Source of the DNA: Caenorhabditis elegans
Lineage: Eukaryota > Nematoda > Chromadorea > Rhabditida > Rhabditidae
Assembly: GCF_000002985.6 (NCBI RefSeq)
Contig: NC_003284.9
Coordinates: 12,276,001-12,340,000, forward strand
DNA length: 64,000 bases
Direction of reading: 5' to 3'
Translations under genes and position numbers: made by a program
Notes under the pieces: generated by a model
Told to the model about the DNA's origin: nothing
The model's database searches: none
The model's input: the letters and a program-made list of their open reading frames with translations, nothing else
Part shown: positions 59,291-64,000 of the stretch, piece by piece
How the letters are laid out: every line of letters starts with the position of its first letter
Numbering within the stretch: the first letter of the stretch is position 1

Positions 59291-60107
59291 ATTTTTAATT
59301 GCGTTTTTTTTTTCAAAATAAATTGTACATATAATTTAAAAACTGTTCAATCAAAATTAAAATACATAAATTAAAATCTTAATGTTGAATAAATTGTATC
59401 ATTTTTCTTCCTAGTTTACGTCGGCCTCTTGCTTTTTTTTTCACCAACATCCCATCATTTGTAATACACTTTTTTCTGGTCAATATCTTTTTGGTTTGTG
59501 CTGATTTTTTGACGAAGTCGTTGCCGAACTTAATAATTCGTGATTTTTAAATACAAATTGAATACGAAATATGGCATACTAAACGTTACTACAGGTTTTA
59601 GTTAGATTTTTAGTTATAATGATATAATGTTAGTGTTGAATTTCTTCATACATGCATTTACATCTCAACAGTTTTCCGGTAAATTTACATTCCAAAAAAA
59701 ATCTAAATGTTCAATTTCTACACGTATATTTTGTTTGAATGCAAATTATCCAGGCGTTTCAAGTTAGAATCAAACATTTTTACGAATGCGAAATATCCGC
59801 GTCATTTTTCAAAAAATATATAATCATAAATTGGCATTTTCAAAGAGAAAAATAATTGTTCGCAAAATGTAGAGTTCGATAAAACCATAAATGCGTATTC
59901 CATGAAAATGCTCATTGATTATGTTTTTGAACATTGATTATGTTTTTTTTACTCATTGATTATGTTTTTTCCGTGAATCATGTCTAGCCACAAAACAATA
60001 GTTAACAAGTTATTATCACTTTTCTGATTTGAAAAACTAGTATTACTTCTAAAGCACAGCTTTCAAAAACTTGATTCCGCTATTCAGAACGAAGTATCAA
60101 TTCACTG
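59291..60107. other. Spacer between srd E and srd F
   Basis: AT-rich with poly-T tracts; carries a short tandem repeat (see 59910-59972). No exon supported. Confidence 0.45.
59910..59972. repeat. CATTGATTATGTTTTT short tandem repeat, three copies
   Basis: Three copies of CATTGATTATGTTTTT with 4-7 base spacers, directly upstream of srd F. Confidence 0.85.
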
Positions 60108-61752
60108 ATGTACGGCGAAATTCTCTCGTTTTTCTACATAACATTTTTTATTTTGGTACTTCCAACCCAAATTTTCGGCATTTTTGTAATACTTCGTTTC
60201 TCTACAAAGCATTTGAAACTTTGGAAAAAATTTCTACTCTGCAATTTGATTTGTCAAATAATATCAGTAGCAACTTTATGTCTTCTACAACTTCGACAAG
60301 TTTCGAACTTGAGTCCAATGGAAATTTGGTGTTATGGACCTATCAGACATTTTAGCGCTATTACATCATATTTGTTTTATGTTTTGTCGCAGGTATTATT
60401 AAATATCCGACTAGTTTTAAAATTTCCATATGTAGATACATACATCGTTTAATGATGAGTAGCCTGGGTTTCTAACAGTAAACATAAGAGGCCAAAAGTT
60501 ATTATCTCCCTCTATCACTAATAATGTTCAAAATATGATTCAATTCCAGATTTCTACTTTGATGACTTATTTCTTAGTTTTTATAACTATTTACTTGAAA
60601 TATGAAGCCGTGAAAAATGTCAATAAACAAAATTATCGCAAAGTTGTAATAATTCTGATGTTACTTTTACCGATTTTCATAACTATGGTAAGAACTGAAT
60701 TGATTAAGTCGTTTTTATATGTATTAATTAAGGTTGCACAAATTGATCTCATGATAGTGTTTTTCTCACCAAACGAAGCTCAGAAAAAATTTAATGAACT
60801 GAATGCTATCATTACTGATCACTCAGTTATTGGTTATGTCATTTCCGGAAGAATTTCCAGTTTTCTTCTCACTGTCATAATTTTTGGATCTGTATTTTTG
60901 CTCCCGCCTGCTGGATTCTTTATACGAAAGTACGTTTTTCAAAAAATTGTAATAAAAATATCATGTTCAGAAAAATTATTCGATGCATTAACTCAACTTC
61001 TGATTCAGCATCAGTTGGCCAAAAATTTCAACGTCGAAGTTTTATTAATGTACGAACACGTTTCGAACACGGTTTATTGAGTATACTGTTTTCAGTAAAA
61101 ACTATGCAAAAATCTTTAAGTTTTGAATTTGCTCGCATAGTCTTGTTTTTCTATGGTGTTTTTTTTTGTTGCGTAAACCATATTTTCTAATTTGTTGCGA
61201 AAAATGTTGGAAATGTGCTTAAAACTAACACAAACGAATCAGACTTTAAACTCCTGCTTGATGTAATTTGCGGGGTAATTCAAATTTGGCTTATTTCAGA
61301 CACGCTTGTTGAAGCTGAAAATTTTCCAGCTTATCCAGTTTTCTAAAATTCAAATTTAATAATAAACGAAAATATCAGCACGCATACAATTGGAATTTTC
61401 TCCCCATTAACGACACTATTTTTTTTCTGAGCGAAAATAAGCATTTTTGTTGCAGGGACTAACTCTTCAATCGTTTCTCCCTCTTGTATGTATCTGCCCT
61501 ATTTTTGCATGCTACTTTGTTGTATCGCGGACAAGTGAGTTACACTGACAGGACAAACATCAATTCGGACTATTTTCAGAAACAGACCTGCCTTTTGAGC
61601 AACATATACTTCCAGTGCTAGTGATGCTACCTACATTGTTTGATCCGTATATCATCTTATACTCCGTTACTCCCTATCGAAAACAAATTAGGACCTGGCT
61701 CGGAATGACGAAAACGGTGCCTATGGTCATAGTGGCTTCTGTGATGATATAA
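60108..61752 (+). CDS. srd-family chemoreceptor F (316 aa)
   Basis: Exons 60108-60392, 60550-60687, 60733-60929, 60971-61049, 61456-61534, 61580-61752. Signature RQVSNLSPMEIWCYGPIRHF, KYEAVKNVNK, DHSVIGYV, and TDLPFEQHI with TLFDPYIILYSVTPYRKQI. Intron 2 is exactly 45 bases and has no stop, so failure to splice it would add 15 residues without a frame change. Intron 4 is long (406 bases). Intact and closest in sequence to receptors D and E. Confidence 0.9.
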
Positions 61753-61997
61753 TCTTTAATGTCCAGTTTATATTTGCAAAATAACTCAATAAAAACCGTT
61801 TAACATACGTATTAGGGTTATGGTGTTTGCAGATATTTTATCAATTTGGTTTCCTATCGCATATTGTGAATTTGATTTTTAATAAAGTAAACGCGTTGAA
61901 AAACCCCTACCTTTTCTTCTTTTTTTTTAATATTTACACAAATCGAAATTACTGAAACGTGTGTCATTACAAACAAAAAATAAAAAACAAAAGATTT

Positions 61998-62070
61998 CGA
62001 CCACGGCAGGACTCGAACCTGCAATCCCCAGATTCGAAGTCTGGTGCCTTATCCATTAGGCCACGCGGCC
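61998..62070 (-). tRNA. tRNA-Arg (anticodon TCG)
   Basis: 73-nt cloverleaf on the minus strand: acceptor GGCCGCG with CGTGGTC (two G-U pairs), D arm GCCTAATGGATAAGGC, anticodon stem CCAGA/TCTGG around CTTCGAA giving anticodon TCG, T arm GCAGG-TTCGAGT-CCTGC. Discriminator G. No intron. Boxes A and B are intact, so it is probably functional. Confidence 0.97.
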
Positions 62071-62439
62071 ACATTTTTGTCAGCACCTGTTTGACTTAGA
62101 GGTGTGACAAGAGGTCGATACAGCGAGCCTTTTTGCCGATAGCGTGGACGACTACCAATGGCTATTTTTGGGCAGCGGGTGCTTAATATAATGTTTAATA
62201 CAATTTGAATTGTTATTATTATTATTATTATGATTATGATTAATTTTGATGCGGTTTCTTAATGATTATAATAGTGCAAAATTTGAAATGTCTCTTGATC
62301 AGTCGCTCTCGTGAATACGCAAGATTATCAGTGAGTAATCATCCCTTGAGGTTTGCAAGTTAACTTTTTGTTCTCAATGCATTATCGTCATCTGATATTG
62401 ATTTCTCATACTTTGTTGTAATTATTAGTTCCTTCAAAT
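62071..62439. other. Spacer between the tRNA and srd G
   Basis: Contains a TTA microsatellite at 62212-62250. No other feature. Confidence 0.5.
62212..62250. repeat. TTA/ATT trinucleotide microsatellite
   Basis: TTATTATTATTATTATTATGATTATGATTA, six perfect copies then interrupted. Confidence 0.9.
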
Positions 62440-64000
62440 ATGTTCCGTAAGATTTTGTCAGTTCTCAATCCTACTGTTTTTGTACTAAGTTTATGTTTTC
62501 AAATTATACTTATCTATACTATTATTCGTCATTCACCAAAAAACTTGTCAACTCTGAAAGCCATTCTTTTAACAAATTGTTGTTTCCAATTGTTACAATC
62601 ATCAATGGTATTTTTCACACAAATACAATTGGTCAATCACCTGGTCCCCATTGAGTTATGGAGCTACGGGCCCTGTCGTCATTTTGAAGCGTTTATGTGT
62701 TACTCCATGTTTCATATTCTTCAGGTATCGTTCCTTCGGGAAACTATCACAAATTAAAAAGACTTTCAGACAAGCTCTTTGGTAAGTGGGTTAACAGTTT
62801 TCTTAACAACTTTTATGAAGTATCAAGCAGCGAGACATGTGCGTCCTTCAAAGAAAAAAAATTGTTTTGTAATTTTGTTTATTTCGTCAATTGTATTAAT
62901 TTCAGCGGTGAGTGAAGTTGTTGAAAATAGAAAAAAAAGTTTAAAAATAACAATTTTGTTAATATTGTTTACTCATACCATATCTGTTCTAGGGATGTGG
63001 AATTTTGCTGGTTATTATCCAAGCATTACCCCTGGAAATCCGAGAAAAATACTATCGGATAAATCTTGAACTTGATGAATATTCAGTAATTGGTATAGTG
63101 GATTATTCGGTTTTACCCAGTCGTGTAAATGGTATTATTATAAATGGCTTAGTAGTTATCGTTCCAATTACATGTTTATTATTACGAAGGTAAGCATTTG
63201 CGAGTTTGTGCTGTGAAATTGATGTAACTTGTACTTTCTCAAAAAAATTGTTTAACTGTTTTACATTAATTCCCATATTTCTTCTATTAGTATCGCTGAA
63301 ACACTATTTTTCAGAGGCTTTTGCAAGCGCAATACCAATAGAGAGTGCAATACTAATCTTTTTGAAATTTGTTTCGGGTAAAGCCACTAGGTTCCATTAA
63401 GGAAAGTAAACAAACTTTACTAATGTTTTACCAAAATTTTTGTTGATTGTAACATCAATTTTAACTTTTTTTTTGTAATTTTGTTAACCATTGTTGCAAA
63501 ACATGTAAAAAATCATTGATGAAATATTGTAATTAGTGAGACAGTTTTGCAGCAAAAAATGTGAATGCAAGACTAATAGGGGGTGCAATAGTAATTTTTG
63601 GTGTGATCGAAAAAATGTAAAAGAAAGTGCGAGTCTAATAGACCGTACTAATAGTAGGAAAGAGGTATGTTTTTTTCTAACTATAAAGCTAAAAATCAAA
63701 AAATTCATTGAAAATAATTTCGGAAGCTTTACATACCACAACATTCAAATAAGTGAGAAAGTAACATTGTTATAAAACTGTGCAAATGTTTTGATGTTAA
63801 ATTACAAATAAATTTTCAGAAAAATACTCAAACTTCTCACTGCTTCCTCCGATGCGTTATACTTCCAAAACCGGGTTTTCCTTCAGGTGGCTTATCGCAA
63901 TTAAACATAGAAATAAAATCCTGTTAATTCAGGGACTCACATTGCAAATTTTTGGTCATACGCTGGTTTACGTTCCCATTTTCATTTGCTCAACTATCAG
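62440..64000 (+). CDS. srd-family chemoreceptor G, cut by the window end
   Basis: Exons 62440-62724, 62770-62907, 62993-63189, 63820-63886, and 63933 to at least 64000; the sixth exon with the conserved TE..FEQY block lies beyond the window. Signature QIQLVNHLVPIELWSYGPCR with HFEAFMCYSM, EYSVIGIVD and LLLRR before intron 3. Exon 4 is 67 bases against 73-79 elsewhere but keeps phase. Intron 3 is the longest of the array (630 bases) and has its own repeat. Closer to receptors A and B (WSYG, LVP) than to C-F. No break seen in the part present. Confidence 0.82.

Noticed and set aside
47739-64000. Operon of receptor genes
   Set aside because: Gaps of 340-1600 bases and one promoter-sized flank per gene; nematode operons usually have about 100-base gaps. 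A tRNA on the opposite strand also lies inside.

Overview
This is a nematode nuclear genome segment, almost certainly Caenorhabditis and probably C. elegans. Genes have many small exons, introns are AT-rich with a TTTTCAG acceptor and often only 40-50 bases long, several starts sit just behind a TTTTCAG (possible spliced-leader sites), and the gene families fit: srd chemoreceptors, a PBC homeobox gene and DOT1 paralogues. The homeobox gene joins to exactly 329 codons and lies upstream of a run of srd genes. From memory this matches ceh-40 (cosmid F17A2, chromosome X) and the srd genes next to it; I could not check this.

Layout. 1-4.25 kb is stacked tandem repeats: a 19-20-mer, an AT-rich array, a 3.3-kb minisatellite of 33-mers made of three 11-mers, and a 21-22-mer array. 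4.8-17.3 kb holds three tandem paralogues of an unrecognised family (482, 474 and about 489 aa, same intron positions), interrupted by a frameshifted class 2 lipase gene and a minus-strand acidic-protein gene. 17.7-25.3 kb holds four small unrecognised genes and two short inverted-repeat elements. 25.5-26.8 kb is a minus-strand DOT1-type histone methyltransferase paralogue. 27-30.3 kb is mostly repeats, a degenerate tRNA-like stretch and a possible 63-aa gene. 30.8-33.5 kb is a PHD-finger gene with a 355-bp palindromic element inserted in a coding exon and an internal duplication that copied a splice acceptor. 36.2-36.7 kb has the last three exons of a gene whose start I could not find. 36.9-38.5 kb is a dead mariner element that itself carries a tRNA-derived insertion flanked by an 83-bp exact direct duplication. 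39.9-46.8 kb has an unrecognised acidic/disordered gene, the PBC homeobox gene (minus strand) and another unrecognised gene. 47.7-64 kb is seven tandem srd receptor genes (the last cut by the window end) with a tRNA-Arg(TCG) gene between the sixth and seventh.

Functional sense. The window mixes regulatory proteins (PBC homeodomain, PHD finger, DOT1-like), a lineage-specific tandem family, and a chemosensory array, with mobile-element activity in the middle. All exon joins were done by eye, requiring GT/GC-AG ends and phase continuity. No expression data or database search was available, so first exons and alternative isoforms are the weakest part of the annotation.
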